DNA from: Candidatus Omnitrophota bacterium | GTDB taxonomy: Bacteria > Omnitrophota > Omnitrophia > Omnitrophales > JACROU01 | Direction of reading: 5' to 3' | DNA: 64,000 nucleotides | Assembly: GCA_029261035.1 (NCBI GenBank) | Contig: JAJDCD010000008.1 | Coordinates: forward strand, 310,001 to 374,000 | Shown: positions 18,280-27,921 of the stretch, piece by piece | Numbering within the stretch: the first letter of the stretch is position 1 | How the letters are laid out: every line of letters begins with the position of its first letter | Notes under the pieces: generated by a model | Database searches by the model: none | What the model was told of the DNA's origin: nothing | Seen by the model: only the letters and a program-made list of their open reading frames with translations | Translations under genes and position numbers: made by a program

Positions 18280-18366
18280 AGAGCGTTTAGCGCATAGCGG
18301 ATAGTTTCTATTTGCCAAAAGACAAATGACTTCTATACGCTCCACGCTACGCGCTATTCGCTAATA
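18280..18366. repeat. Imperfect inverted repeat between smpB and tmRNA
   Basis: The stretch starts TATTAGCG and ends CGCTAATA, with inner arms carrying the words TAGAGCGTTTAGCGCATAGC and ACGCTCCACGCTACGCGCTA. The central part pairs CTATTTG with CAAATGA. It can fold into one long hairpin just after the smpB stop codon and may act as a bidirectional terminator. Confidence 0.55.
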
Positions 18367-18843
18367 TCACTTTTTCATAGATTGCTTCACACTTCGATCA
18401 ATTTCTCGCTGAGCAATCTTCTTTTTTAGATCGTCACGCTTATCAAAGTGCTTTTTACCTTCGCAAACGGCTATTTCTAACTTAACCCATCCACGCTTAA
18501 AGTATAGCTTAATTGGGATACAAGTGAAACCTTTTCGTGTTACCTTTCCCATCAAACGTTCTATTTCTACTCTATTTAACAATAACTTACGTTCTCTTAC
18601 AGGGTCTGGAATATCAAAAGAAATGTGAGAGTATGGATTAATATGCAAATTAATCACAAAGGCTTGAGATCCTTTAAAACGAACAAAGGAGTCACCTATG
18701 TTTACTCGGCCTTCACGAATGGACTTCACCTCACATCCAGCCAAGGAAATACCAGCCTCATACTTCTCTAAGACATGATAATCGTGAAGTGCTTTTCTAT
18801 TCGTTAAAACAACGCTATGTTTCTTCTGATCTTTTTTATTCAT
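18367..18843 (-). CDS. smpB: SmpB, tmRNA-binding protein
   Basis: A 158-residue beta-barrel protein that carries tmRNA to stalled ribosomes. Family blocks are all present: NRKALHDYHVLEKYEAGI, LAGCEVKSIREGRVN, DSFV, HINPYSH, RKLLLNRVEI, KGFTCIPIKLYFKRGWVKLE, and the basic tail GKKHFDKRDDLKKK, which becomes helical in the mRNA channel. It is directly upstream of ssrA, a common arrangement. Confidence 0.97.
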   Translation of the reverse strand: MNKKDQKKHSVVLTNRKALHDYHVLEKYEAGISLAGCEVKSIREGRVNIGDSFVRFKGSQAFVINLHINPYSHISFDIPDPVRERKLLLNRVEIERLMGKVTRKGFTCIPIKLYFKRGWVKLEIAVCEGKKHFDKRDDLKKKIAQREIDRSVKQSMKK

Positions 18844-18863
18844 TTACCTTCTCTCTATTCCTA

Positions 18864-18977
18864 TGCCTGAGATTGCCGCGCTTCCTTTTTCAATGCTCGC
18901 AATGACAATTCCTTCCTTAGCTATTCGTTTTGTCTGAGATTTCCACGACCTCTCTGCTGATAGTCTAGCAATGACAA
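18864..18977. repeat. Palindromic repeat family B, two tandem copies
   Basis: Copies at 18864-18908 (TGCCTGAGATTGCCGCG ... CTCGCAATGACAA) and 18931-18977 (TGTCTGAGATTTCCACG ... TAGCAATGACAA), both in the same orientation. Together with the family-A copy that follows they fill the 330-base gap upstream of smpB. Confidence 0.7.
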
Positions 18978-18994
18978 TTTCTTCCTTAATCTAT

Positions 18995-19022
18995 CTGGAT
19001 CCCCGATCGAGTCGGGGATGAC
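18995..19022. repeat. Palindromic repeat family A, single copy
   Basis: CTGGATCCCCGA-TCGAG-TCGGGGATGAC, the cleanest copy of family A. The stem CCCCGA/TCGGGG is perfect. Confidence 0.7.
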
Positions 19023-19110
19023 AGCGTTTTTATATTTCAAATAGGGTGGTGTATTCTACTATCTAATAGGATAAAATCAAAATATCTTATATTGAGTCCT
19101 TAACAAATAA

Positions 19111-19142
19111 AAAAGGACTGCCCAAATAGGACAGCCCTTTTT
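19111..19142 (-). terminator. Intrinsic terminator of the PAS-protein gene
   Basis: On the minus strand a 13-bp stem (AAAAGGGCTGTCC paired with GGGCAGTCCTTTT, two G-T wobbles), loop TATTT, then a T run. It lies 34 bases after the stop codon of the PAS gene. Confidence 0.8.
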
Positions 19143-19175
19143 ACATTTTATAAAATTGACTCCAAAAATCCTACA

Positions 19176-19796
19176 CTATTCTGTTCCGTACTTCTTTTCC
19201 TTACCTAATTCACATCGTAAATTATCTACTTCTTCATGTAAATCAGCAACCTCATGCTTCCACTGTTCTGCATCTTTATCCAATTTTACAAACTTCTCAA
19301 TACGCTCTTTATTTCCTTCTTGTTTTTCGTTCCGAGCTGAAATATCTCTGATAATCGCCACTCCACCCACCACTTTCCCAAATTGGTGTAATGGAGATGC
19401 ATTTACCTCTACAATACGCGTGGTCCCATCTTTATTACGAATTCGAAACATGTTAAAAGTAGAATATTCCCCCTTAAGTACATTGTAGAATAGCTTAAAT
19501 CCTTCCGCCAAATCATCTAAGCTCATAAACATTCTGAAGTGTCGTCCCATTACCTCATCTTTTTCATATCCACACATGTTAAGTGATGCTTTATTAGAAA
19601 ATGTAATTCTACCAGCCAAATCGACGATAATAGCCCCGTCTCGCTGGTGTTCCAGGAAGTAGAAAAACTCCTTTTTCACATCTTCAAGTTCACGCATTTT
19701 CTTGCTCATAGCACGTTTCAGGTTTAAGTATTTGCTCTTCATTGGGTCATGTGAAGAAACCTGTTTATCTAGCTGTTTTTTAATGTCCATCTGCAT
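19176..19796 (-). CDS. PAS-domain protein
   Basis: About 206 residues: an N-terminal coiled coil (KKQLDKQVSSHD to EFFYFLEHQ), one PAS domain (about 50-170; GAIIVDLAGRITFSNKASL, MCGYEKDEVMGRHF, VVGGVAIIRDISA), and a second charged coiled coil at the end. No catalytic domain is attached, so it likely senses a ligand or redox state and acts through a partner by coiled-coil pairing. Several start codons lie close together (TTG 19799, ATG 19796, ATG 19790) and none has a strong ribosome site. Confidence 0.85.
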   Translation of the reverse strand: MQMDIKKQLDKQVSSHDPMKSKYLNLKRAMSKKMRELEDVKKEFFYFLEHQRDGAIIVDLAGRITFSNKASLNMCGYEKDEVMGRHFRMFMSLDDLAEGFKLFYNVLKGEYSTFNMFRIRNKDGTTRIVEVNASPLHQFGKVVGGVAIIRDISARNEKQEGNKERIEKFVKLDKDAEQWKHEVADLHEEVDNLRCELGKEKKYGTE

Positions 19797-20012
19797 CAAC
19801 CCACTTTCATTGTAAATTTATAAAGTATGTAATTTATTTGTATATCTATGGATAATTATACCTGGCAATATAGGGGAATACAAATAGCCTCCTAAGTTAT
19901 TGCTATCAAAAGACTTGCGTATTTTTTATGTAAGTTGTTTGTTTATATAGGGTTGGGACAATGGGATTAGGTCGTTTTTTCTTCTAATTAAGCTAAAAGC
20001 AGCCCAGTCTCA

Positions 20013-21158
20013 TTACTTCGATCTAAGCTTGAGCCAACCTGATATTTTGGGGTAGACCTCATTATAGACATTTTTACCAATAACCAGGTCATCATGTCCA
20101 TAATCTGTAGAGTAGCCTTCTAAAGTTGAAAATTCGAGATAAGTCTTATCTCTTGAAGCTAACTTTCGGTAACCATACCGAACGGTTTCAGGAGGGGTTA
20201 AATCATCATCCCTGCCCACTAGTAGTAATACGGGAAGAGTTACTTTATCTAGATTTTCAGTGTAGTTCATTTCACCATCTGCAGAAACAAAGTCTCCTTT
20301 TTTCAGCATTGCTCGAAACTGGCCCGCAACGCCCGGAGAAATATTTTCAACGACGTCATCATACAAACGTATAATAGTCTCTTCATCCATATTTTTATTT
20401 TTAAAGAATAAGTCTCCTAACGGATCTTTAAATATCCCTCGAAGTGGTACCAGAAATTGATATAAGTTTTTTTGGTTTACCAGTAAATTTAAATCAATGT
20501 AATAAGGATGCGTTTCCAGAAAAGAAAGCATCTTATTATGAGGACGCAAAAAGGTAAAAGGAGGTGAAATAGCTACAACATTTCTGATAACTTCTGGGTT
20601 TTCCGCTAATTCCAGAAACCCAAAAACAATAACACTACCCATTGAGTGCCCTACCCAGTTCACACTTTCAGCACCCGATACTTCTTGAACTTTTGAAATC
20701 AGAGCTGGAATATCTTTTTCTATATGGTCTTCTATATTCCAATCGAGCTTATCTGCGCTCATACTGACATTAGTAAAATCATTAAATCGCACACTCAAGA
20801 TTTCTCTAAATGCAAACCAACCCGTCTTAGAACTTTTCCCAGAACCTCTTAACGAAACAGCCCAAACATCAAAACCTTGATCCGCAAGGTACTGAGCCAA
20901 ACTCCGCTTATCATCGATAGCCCAGAAATTACTGTTGTAACCCATCCCGTGACACAGAATAATAGGCTCTTTATACTGAACATGCCCTTTTTGATAGTAA
21001 CGTTGCAACTCCAAAGTCCAGTCGTCTTCTGTTTTTGCAAAATGAAGCTCCTGATACGTCTTAGGATGAACTTTCAACATTGCTAAAGTACTACACCCAG
21101 AAACTAATAGTGCGAAAATCACAATTAAATAAATAGAGCTCCATAAATTCTTTCTCAT
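20013..21158 (-). CDS. Lipoprotein alpha/beta hydrolase
   Basis: A 381-residue alpha/beta-hydrolase anchored as a lipoprotein: signal with lipobox LVSGC (Cys22). Catalytic features: oxyanion region IILCHGMGYN, nucleophile elbow VGHSMGS, acid in LLLVGRDDDLTPPET, and His in DYGHDDLV. The fold and the long cap (residues 200-290) resemble triacylglycerol or steryl-ester lipases of the gastric-lipase-like group. Substrate likely a lipid ester in the envelope. It follows efp with only one base between, so the two are co-transcribed. Confidence 0.88.
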   Translation of the reverse strand: MRKNLWSSIYLIVIFALLVSGCSTLAMLKVHPKTYQELHFAKTEDDWTLELQRYYQKGHVQYKEPIILCHGMGYNSNFWAIDDKRSLAQYLADQGFDVWAVSLRGSGKSSKTGWFAFREILSVRFNDFTNVSMSADKLDWNIEDHIEKDIPALISKVQEVSGAESVNWVGHSMGSVIVFGFLELAENPEVIRNVVAISPPFTFLRPHNKMLSFLETHPYYIDLNLLVNQKNLYQFLVPLRGIFKDPLGDLFFKNKNMDEETIIRLYDDVVENISPGVAGQFRAMLKKGDFVSADGEMNYTENLDKVTLPVLLLVGRDDDLTPPETVRYGYRKLASRDKTYLEFSTLEGYSTDYGHDDLVIGKNVYNEVYPKISGWLKLRSK

Positions 21159-21159
21159 A

Positions 21160-21714
21160 TTATTCTCTTCCTAAATATTCCCCAGTATCTGTATTAATTT
21201 TAACCTTTTCACCTTGATCAATAAAAATAGGCACCTGAACCTGATACCCTGTCTCCAACTTGGCAGGCTTCGTATTGTTAGAAACAGAATCTCCCTTTAC
21301 CCACGGAGGAGACTCTACAACTTCTAAAATAACAGACTTAGGTAAATTAAGTTGAACAGGAGTTTCGTCATGAAATTTTACTTCCAACTCCATATTTTCA
21401 ATTAAATAATTTTTTCCATCCCCCACCAATTCTTCCCCTAATGCATGTGTTTGATAATCTTGCATATCCATAAAGTGAAAACCCTCACCATCTTTATACA
21501 AAAACTGCATTCTTTTCCCTTCGAGAAAAGCAGTTTCAACATCTTCTGTGGAAGAAAATTTATTCGTAATTACCTTTCCACTTTTAAGCCCCTTCAGAGT
21601 TGCTTGTATAAAACCTCTTTTATTCCCAGGGGTTGCATGATGATGATCTGTAACGATATATATTTCCCCTTTATGAATAATTGCAGTACCTTTTCTTAAA
21701 TTTGTTGCTTGCAT
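21160..21714 (-). CDS. efp: Elongation factor P
   Basis: A 184-residue translation factor that helps ribosomes past polyproline. Three beta-barrel domains: KOW-like domain (residues 1-63, LRKGTAIIHKGEIYIV), the middle domain (FLYKDGEGFHFMDMQDYQ) and the C-terminal domain (KPAKLETGYQVQVPIFIDQGEKVKI). The tRNA-contacting loop reads TPGNKRGF, so the residue that aligns with E. coli Lys34 is Asn31, followed by Lys32. Classical lysylation or Arg rhamnosylation at that place is therefore unlikely. It lies between pgeF and the lipoprotein hydrolase. Confidence 0.95.
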   Translation of the reverse strand: MQATNLRKGTAIIHKGEIYIVTDHHHATPGNKRGFIQATLKGLKSGKVITNKFSSTEDVETAFLEGKRMQFLYKDGEGFHFMDMQDYQTHALGEELVGDGKNYLIENMELEVKFHDETPVQLNLPKSVILEVVESPPWVKGDSVSNNTKPAKLETGYQVQVPIFIDQGEKVKINTDTGEYLGRE

Positions 21715-21739
21715 TGTTTTCTCCCTTTATTCCTAGCGT

Positions 21740-22474
21740 TCAGTCTTTTTTTATCACAAAAGATAAGATGCGTCCTGTAGGCTCCCCATCTCTTCGGTAC
21801 GAATAGAAGTAATCCGTATTACAAGAAGTGCATTCTTCCGCAATAAAACAATTTTCTTGAAAAACTCCTACGCTGAGAAGTTGATCCATAACCATTTGTT
21901 TTAGATCTAAAAAACTCGTTTCATTTCTGTCTTCAATATAAGAATCAAAATTATGATTCGTTTCCCTTTTAAATTCGTAGCAGCACGAATGAATAAATGG
22001 CCCCACAGCAATCTGCACGTTTCTTAAATTCCAACCATAACGTTTATCTACTGCAAGAAAAGTCCGGGCGATAATTCCAGCCTCCAAACCTTTCCATCCT
22101 GCATGAATCAAACCAATAACTCCTGAATCTTTATCCACAAAAGTAATGGGAACACAATCTGCAGTTTGGATTGAAAGAGCTACGTCTTTTAGATCCGTAA
22201 ATACCGCATCGCTATCGCCATAAAAACCTTGATCTTCTTTAACTTCCACAACATGATTAGAATGCGTTTGGCCCAAAACAATAACTTGCTTGGGGTTTAA
22301 TCCAACCTTCTCAAAAAAAAGACCCCTGTCCACAACTTCTTCTCTGAAATTTTTCTTTTTTGTAAATAGAGGAAAGGATTTAGTGCTTAGCCCAGCTACA
22401 ACAGAGTTGTCTTTAAAATAATCATTTAACCAAAAGTCTTTTTCCCGTGCCCAAACACTCTGTGACTGAATCAA
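21740..22474 (-). CDS. pgeF: Peptidoglycan editing factor PgeF (YfiH, laccase-domain family)
   Basis: A 244-residue multicopper-oxidase-like single-domain protein. Family members remove wrongly inserted residues from peptidoglycan precursors, and some show purine nucleoside or polyphenol oxidase activity. Metal and catalytic residues are visible in QTHSNHVV, TADCVPITF and GLIHAGWKG, and ECTSCNTDYFYSYRRDG is the usual C-terminal block. Only two bases separate it from the upstream glycosidase gene, so it is in the same transcript. Confidence 0.93.
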   Translation of the reverse strand: MIQSQSVWAREKDFWLNDYFKDNSVVAGLSTKSFPLFTKKKNFREEVVDRGLFFEKVGLNPKQVIVLGQTHSNHVVEVKEDQGFYGDSDAVFTDLKDVALSIQTADCVPITFVDKDSGVIGLIHAGWKGLEAGIIARTFLAVDKRYGWNLRNVQIAVGPFIHSCCYEFKRETNHNFDSYIEDRNETSFLDLKQMVMDQLLSVGVFQENCFIAEECTSCNTDYFYSYRRDGEPTGRILSFVIKKD

Positions 22475-22476
22475 AG

Positions 22477-24627
22477 TTACGTTCTTTGAGTTGGGTTCCC
22501 TTGAACCCCTTCAAAAATATTTTCTTCCGTAATCAACGCAAGAGCTATATCGTTTAAGGGATCTTCATGAAAGCGTTTCCGAATCGCATTATCATTAAGA
22601 TAATTATTAATTGCTACTAAAATCATAGCTTGATCCAAAGCTAAATATCGGTACGCCACAGTTCCTGTCTCTGGGTTTACAGCATCGTAGAAACCATATT
22701 CTCCGTAAATATCATACCGGTCGATCAATCGTCTTAAGTTTTCAGCCACAATTTCAGGAGCTATACCCGCGGCTAATACACTTGCATGAGGTGTAACTGC
22801 TCCAGCTTTATAACCCTTTAACCCTAATATCTTCACCCCATACTCTGAATAACCTCCTTCGGGAATAGCAGATGGACTCATCCCCCATACAGGATAATCT
22901 AATTCTTCAAGAGCATGATAAATTTGCCCTTCTACGTGGCGTTGTGCATTTATTCCTAAACTATCTGGAGAATATTGTTGCTCATCAATAATCAATTCTG
23001 GCATCAAGGCTTCAAAAGAAGATCCCCCCCAACTTGGAACATACTTCAGCTTGCGCCACTCATAGTAGCCTCCGTAAAAATTAACGCCCAACACTTCTTT
23101 TTGTTCTCTCTCAAAAGGTTCCATGGTTTGCCAAAAGAAATCTCGTGGAAATGTTCTAAACATATAGAACCAATGTTCTACAGGCACTTGCCCTAACCCA
23201 ATAGCAATATAACTGCCCGCACGACTCTCATTAAAAAATGCCCCATAATGATAATCCACATACTGATTCATGTGACCATAATACCCATGAAACATCTGTC
23301 TTTCGACATCATCATAAAAGAAACCAAAATCATATTGATCTAAGTAATTTTGACAAACAGTACCCACTTCATCGGGAAATGCATTTTTGGCTACGATCAA
23401 ACCTGCCGCAACCCATGCGCTATCCACAAAAGACACAAAGTAACTCGTCTTCTCTTTTGTCGTTGTATCGTAATAGTTATACGGAAATCCACTTTCATGA
23501 TGCTCTAAGCTTTGCATCGACGTCACTGTATTTGTAATTCTTTCGACAGCGTCATCTCGAGTTATAAACTTAAGATCATAAGCAGATACAACAGCCATTA
23601 AATACATGCCGACATTCGTTACGTTCGTATAGTCCCCAATCCATCCCCCTTCACCAATAGGGGTTTCCTCACCCATTTGAATCGTATCCAACACAAGATG
23701 GCTTTCTTTATCAACAATCTCATCAAAGTAACGCCATGTATCTTTAGCTACTTCTCTAAAAAATGCTTTGTCTTCTTTTGGGAATTCTTTCTTCAACAAC
23801 TTTTGCTCAGGAAAGCCTCCGAGTCTACCGGCTAAGAAACGAGCGAATTCAACCCCTTCAATCTTAGTCTCTGTCTTCTCTATCTTCCGTTCTGGACTAG
23901 ATAATGGAGATGGACCGGGATCTCCCGTCTTTACGAACTTAATGTTATCTACAAAAATAGCGCCTTCTTTTACATCTACTCGACGATCTTCCATCACAAT
24001 TACAAATTCATCTAATTTTTTAAACGCCATTGCGGGGTTTTGCCAAATCTCAGGATCAGCAAAGTCCATCAAACCCGTAAAATTATTCAAAGCAATACTG
24101 TAGGTTTGCCATTCGGAAGTAATACCCTCAATAACATAAATACCTGTCAGCTTTTCAACTCTTTCATCATTTTTAAATTTCTTAATTTCCAATTTCAAAA
24201 CTGAAGGAAAGCCTTCTTCAACATCTCCCTTAATATCAATCTCAAGGTGATCAAACATAGAAACATCTAAATTTCTAAGTTTGGTCCAAAAACCATTTGA
24301 TGATGGAAGTGGAGAGTCGACATCATAGGTAAGCTTTAATACATAGTTCAGTTTTTCGTTATTAATACCGGGGTCTGAAACAACTTCAGGAAAAGCATCT
24401 GCAGTATCATCATAAGGGTCCACATCCCAAGCGCCACTTTGCGCGTCCAAGTTATTCAACAGCTCTCCTGTTTCAAAATCATGAATCATCATATCTTCCA
24501 CATATTCAGGAGCTTCAAGCATAGGAGACACTTCTTCTTGAGCAAGTAAAGGGGAAACAGAAAAAACAGAAACAAGAAAGACTAAAACTAGAATTAACGC
24601 TCTAAAATTATTTGGAAGTAATGACAT
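22477..24627 (-). CDS. Secreted carbohydrate-binding-like module plus PF10091-type glycosidase
   Basis: A 716-residue exported protein. Signal peptide (cut near LLAQ); a beta-sandwich module at about 48-235 (IHDFETGELLNN, YDVDSPLPSSNGFW, VIEGITSEWQTY, FVIVMEDR, GAIFVDNIKFV); then an alpha/alpha-barrel at about 265-695 (WIGDYTNVTNVGMYLMA, SAWVAAGLIVAK, FNESRAGSYIAIG, VPSWGGSSFEALMPEL, GYSEYGVKILGLKGY, LALDQAMILVAI). The barrel fits PF10091, which includes GH144 beta-1,2-glucanases. The N-terminal module is shared with two secreted proteins of the mobile element. The exact sugar is not proven. Confidence 0.8.
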   Translation of the reverse strand: MSLLPNNFRALILVLVFLVSVFSVSPLLAQEEVSPMLEAPEYVEDMMIHDFETGELLNNLDAQSGAWDVDPYDDTADAFPEVVSDPGINNEKLNYVLKLTYDVDSPLPSSNGFWTKLRNLDVSMFDHLEIDIKGDVEEGFPSVLKLEIKKFKNDERVEKLTGIYVIEGITSEWQTYSIALNNFTGLMDFADPEIWQNPAMAFKKLDEFVIVMEDRRVDVKEGAIFVDNIKFVKTGDPGPSPLSSPERKIEKTETKIEGVEFARFLAGRLGGFPEQKLLKKEFPKEDKAFFREVAKDTWRYFDEIVDKESHLVLDTIQMGEETPIGEGGWIGDYTNVTNVGMYLMAVVSAYDLKFITRDDAVERITNTVTSMQSLEHHESGFPYNYYDTTTKEKTSYFVSFVDSAWVAAGLIVAKNAFPDEVGTVCQNYLDQYDFGFFYDDVERQMFHGYYGHMNQYVDYHYGAFFNESRAGSYIAIGLGQVPVEHWFYMFRTFPRDFFWQTMEPFEREQKEVLGVNFYGGYYEWRKLKYVPSWGGSSFEALMPELIIDEQQYSPDSLGINAQRHVEGQIYHALEELDYPVWGMSPSAIPEGGYSEYGVKILGLKGYKAGAVTPHASVLAAGIAPEIVAENLRRLIDRYDIYGEYGFYDAVNPETGTVAYRYLALDQAMILVAINNYLNDNAIRKRFHEDPLNDIALALITEENIFEGVQGNPTQRT

Positions 24628-24758
24628 AATCGCCTCATTATATAATAAGTTAAAAAGGGCTAAAGTAAGCGAACAGTATATCGAACATGGGGGTTTTTTT
24701 CAATAGGACGGAAAAAACTAAAGCCAGAGGTCTGAGGGCTGAAGTCAGAATAAAGTTT

Positions 24759-24790
24759 GTCATCCCCGAATGCTTCTGTCGGTGATCCAG
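24759..24790. repeat. Palindromic repeat family A, single copy
   Basis: GTCATCCCCGA ... TCGGTGATCCAG, an imperfect copy of the family-A hairpin in the gap between the glycosidase and the carboxypeptidase genes. The rest of that gap holds nothing I can name. Confidence 0.6.
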
Positions 24791-24846
24791 GGTTGTTGCT
24801 TTTTATGCTAAAAGCCAACAGCTAATAGCTATAAACAAAAGGAAAT

Positions 24847-26085
24847 TTATTTTTTCAGGTGTTTTGCTGTAGTTGGCCCAATAATCCCGTCCACAAAAAG
24901 GCCTTTTTTCTTTTGAAATGCATATATTGCAGAAATGGTTGTTGAGGTAAATTTTCCATCCACTTGCCCTGGATTAAATCCTTTTTTCTTCAATCTAGAC
25001 TCAAAGGTTTTTCTAGAACTTAATTTCCAATTCTTATTATTCACAGCAATCGCTAATTTCTTTGAAGTTTCTTTTCCTATAATACCATCCGGTGTAAGTC
25101 CTTTTTTACTCTGAAATTGTTTAATCGCTTTGACAGTTGTCTTTGTAACACTTCCATCGGCTCGACCTGGGTTGTAACCTAAATTCTTTAAAGAAATTTC
25201 AAATATTTTACGTCTTCTTCTACTCCAGTTCTTTTCGTTCAGAGCTTCTTTTTTACCTTTTTTACCAATCGTAAGCCTAGAATAAAAATCCAACATTTTC
25301 TTCAAATCATTCCAAGGACTTAAGCTACCTAAAATAGAAACTAAAAAGTCACGCTTGTTATAAGAAATTCTTCCAACGAAACAATAAAGAGCCGCTCTAG
25401 TAAAACCTGTCTTTCCAATAATAGGCCTACTATCTCTCCACAACATTTTATTATGATTTTTTAAATAGTACCTTTTACCTGCCAAATTTTTTATATGCGT
25501 TGTTTTTGTCGCCATCGTTTTCATAATAAAAGGATATTTTTTCGCTTCTTTCATAATCAATGCCAAATCATAAGGAGTTGTGTACTGCCCTTTTCCAGGA
25601 AGCCCATGAGGGTTCACAAACCTAGTACTCTTTGCCCCAATCTGCCTCGCCTTCTGATTCATAAGCTTCGCAAAAGAACGTTCGGAACCACTAATGTGAT
25701 GTGCTATCACAGTAGCCACATCATTGGATGATTTGATCAACAAGGCTCTAAGCAAATCCTTAACGTAAAACTTTTCGCCGGGTTTCAAATAAAGCTTGGT
25801 TGGAGATATATGAGAAGTGTTTACATTCACCTTTACCACTTTATTTAGATTCAGACGGTCCAAAACAACTAAGGCCGTCATTACTTTAGTCGTACTTGCA
25901 GGCTGTCTTTTGGTATTCCTATTTTTGGAATACATAATCTTCCTATTCCCAATATCATAAATAACAGCCGCACGTGCCGATAAAGGTGCTCCTAAACTAT
26001 AACTTGCCTCAGCTGTCTGGGGAACATAGATTGAAACTGCAAAAATAATGAACGCTACAATGGACGAAAATACCTTATTCAACAT
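24847..26085 (-). CDS. D-alanyl-D-alanine carboxypeptidase with two peptidoglycan-binding domains
   Basis: A 412-residue penicillin-binding protein of the S11 family that trims peptidoglycan stem peptides in the periplasm. Signal peptide cut after AEA (residue 26). Catalytic motifs: STTK (Ser64-Lys67), SSN (119-121) and GKTG (near 220). After the catalytic domain come two copies of peptidoglycan_binding_1 ([16 protein letters not shown] ... [11 protein letters not shown] and [16 protein letters not shown] ... [11 protein letters not shown]) instead of the usual C-terminal amphipathic anchor. These domains probably hold it on the wall. Confidence 0.93.
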   Translation of the reverse strand: MLNKVFSSIVAFIIFAVSIYVPQTAEASYSLGAPLSARAAVIYDIGNRKIMYSKNRNTKRQPASTTKVMTALVVLDRLNLNKVVKVNVNTSHISPTKLYLKPGEKFYVKDLLRALLIKSSNDVATVIAHHISGSERSFAKLMNQKARQIGAKSTRFVNPHGLPGKGQYTTPYDLALIMKEAKKYPFIMKTMATKTTHIKNLAGKRYYLKNHNKMLWRDSRPIIGKTGFTRAALYCFVGRISYNKRDFLVSILGSLSPWNDLKKMLDFYSRLTIGKKGKKEALNEKNWSRRRRKIFEISLKNLGYNPGRADGSVTKTTVKAIKQFQSKKGLTPDGIIGKETSKKLAIAVNNKNWKLSSRKTFESRLKKKGFNPGQVDGKFTSTTISAIYAFQKKKGLFVDGIIGPTTAKHLKK

Positions 26086-26252
26086 CGAAAAACACCACCA
26101 ATTCTATAGTTTTATTTTTAACATGTGATTAACTTTTAATTATACGGCAAAAGGGAGGAATTACTTAAGTAAATAGGTATTTTATTAGACTCTCTGGTCT
26201 TTGTAAATTAAAAGAGTGCTTAATTTGAAAAAATGAGTAAACTATCCGCATT

Positions 26253-26909
26253 ATGAATAAACAAGAACCTCAAATTATTTTTGAAGATTCTCATCTAATT
26301 GTCCTCAACAAACCTTCTGGGTTACTCAGCCAGGGTGAAAAAACAGGAGACGATAATCTCGTGGACTGGCTAAGAACTTATTTAGGTAGAAATTACGTTG
26401 GGCTTATTCACCGACTCGACCGAAACACTTCAGGAATTATGGTTGTAGCCAAGCGCACAAAGGCTGCCAGCCGACTAACAAAAGCACTTCAAGACAGAGA
26501 GATTCAAAGAAACTATCTGGGTTGGGTTGTTGGAACCGTCAAAGAACCCCTTCGCTGGAATCATTTTTTAAGAAAAAACAAATCAAAAAATGAAGTTAAA
26601 ATAGTTCCATCAACATACAAAGATGCCAAAAGAGCTGTTTTGAACCTAAAACCTATAAAAAGCTCTAAGTGGAATGGAATGGCTGTAACCCTTGCTGAAT
26701 TTGAATTGGAAACTGGAAGATCTCATCAAATAAGAGTTCAAGCGGCGGCAGAAGGCCTCCCTCTTTTGGGAGATAATAAATACGGTAGAAGAGAAACTGT
26801 TTCCTTTGGACGCCCTGCGCTTCATGCTTACAAACTAACTTTCCCACATCCCATCACACAAAAAACAATGTCTTTCAAATGCGATCTACCAAAAGAGATG
26901 GATTTTTAG
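26253..26909 (+). CDS. RluA-family RNA pseudouridine synthase
   Basis: A 218-residue enzyme that turns uridine into pseudouridine in rRNA or tRNA. The catalytic motif is LIHRLDRNTSGIMVVAK (Asp in HRLD), with the family block VTLAEFELETGRSHQIRVQ and the C-terminal FGRPALHAYKL. There is no S4 domain, so it belongs to the short form such as RluA/TruC. The target position cannot be told. It stands alone on the plus strand. Confidence 0.93.
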   Translation: MNKQEPQIIFEDSHLIVLNKPSGLLSQGEKTGDDNLVDWLRTYLGRNYVGLIHRLDRNTSGIMVVAKRTKAASRLTKALQDREIQRNYLGWVVGTVKEPLRWNHFLRKNKSKNEVKIVPSTYKDAKRAVLNLKPIKSSKWNGMAVTLAEFELETGRSHQIRVQAAAEGLPLLGDNKYGRRETVSFGRPALHAYKLTFPHPITQKTMSFKCDLPKEMDF

Positions 26910-27045
26910 AGTTGGGGAAATGGACTTTTGTAACTATTACGCAGTAATTGTGACAAAAGTGCGTGTCCCCTAGGCAAAGGATGGGCTGTACCCATCAAGA
27001 AATTTCATCTTAAGTAACATACTTCAGGTATGAGAATTGCTCTTT

Positions 27046-27093
27046 TGCCTGAGATTGCCACGGTTCCTATATTGCACACCTCGCAATGACAAA
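27046..27093. repeat. Palindromic repeat family B, single copy
   Basis: TGCCTGAGATTGCCACGG ... CTCGCAATGACAAA, just downstream of the trhO stop codon. The preceding 130 bases hold nothing else I can name. Confidence 0.7.
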
Positions 27094-27095
27094 TT

Positions 27096-27920
27096 TTATG
27101 CCTTGTTAATGCAATAACAACAACTCTCACCCACTCGATAAGATGGAAGTTGCTGTTCTTTAGGCGTTAACGGATGTCGACACTGAAAGCACTCTATAAC
27201 ATCGGATTGTTCTAGATTGGGTTTTAAAGCAATGCGTCGATCAAAAACAAAACAGTCTCCATCATAATGATCTCCACCCACTTTTTCGAAATAATTTAAA
27301 ATACCACCATCCAACTGATAAACATCTTTAAAGCCATTTTGAAGCATTAATGGAGAAGCTTTCTCACATCGAATACCTCCTGTACAAAAAGTAACAACCG
27401 TTTTTTCTTTCCAATCTTTTGGCACATCTTGAAGCTTATCTTCATAAGCCCTAAAATCTTCAATGTTAAGATGGGTCGCATTTTCAAAAGTTCCAATGTT
27501 GAACTCAAACTCATTCCGTGTATCCAATATCACCATATCCTTACCTTCATCGTACCACTGCTTCAATTGTTCAGGAGAAACTCTAGGGCCTGTAAACTCT
27601 GCAGGCTTAATGGAAGGATCATTAACTGGGATTAATTGATCTTTTGCTTTTACTAACATCTTCAAGAAGGGTTGGTAATCAGACCAACTGTCTTTAAAAA
27701 ATAAATCATCTAGCCCAATTTTTTTTCTTAAAAAATCTTTGAAATTTTCGACATGATCTTCCGTTCCCGAAACCATCACATTCACCCCTTCTCGAGCAAT
27801 CAAAATAGTTCCCATCAACTCAAGCTCAACACACTTACTTTTATACTCGCGTCGTACTTGCTCTACATCTCCTTCGATTTCGAAGAAGTAATAAAATGCG
27901 GTATTTAAAATTTTACTCAT
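27096..27920 (-). CDS. trhO: tRNA uridine-5-oxyacetic acid hydroxylase TrhO (rhodanese domain)
   Basis: A 274-residue protein that hydroxylates U34 of several tRNAs (first step to cmo5U). N-terminal ferredoxin-like domain (ELMGTILIAREGVNVMVSGT), central rhodanese domain with the active-site loop VTFCTGGIRCEKAS, and a C-terminal Cys-rich zinc-like part (CFQCRHPLTPKEQ, ESCCYCINK). It overlaps nothing and lies one base after queH, so both tRNA-wobble modification genes are in one transcript. Confidence 0.93.
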   Translation of the reverse strand: MSKILNTAFYYFFEIEGDVEQVRREYKSKCVELELMGTILIAREGVNVMVSGTEDHVENFKDFLRKKIGLDDLFFKDSWSDYQPFLKMLVKAKDQLIPVNDPSIKPAEFTGPRVSPEQLKQWYDEGKDMVILDTRNEFEFNIGTFENATHLNIEDFRAYEDKLQDVPKDWKEKTVVTFCTGGIRCEKASPLMLQNGFKDVYQLDGGILNYFEKVGGDHYDGDCFVFDRRIALKPNLEQSDVIECFQCRHPLTPKEQQLPSYRVGESCCYCINKA

Positions 27921-27921
27921 C

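Noticed and set aside
23768-24103. 111-residue plus-strand frame inside the glycosidase gene
   Set aside because: Antisense to a gene with clear family motifs; no start signal.
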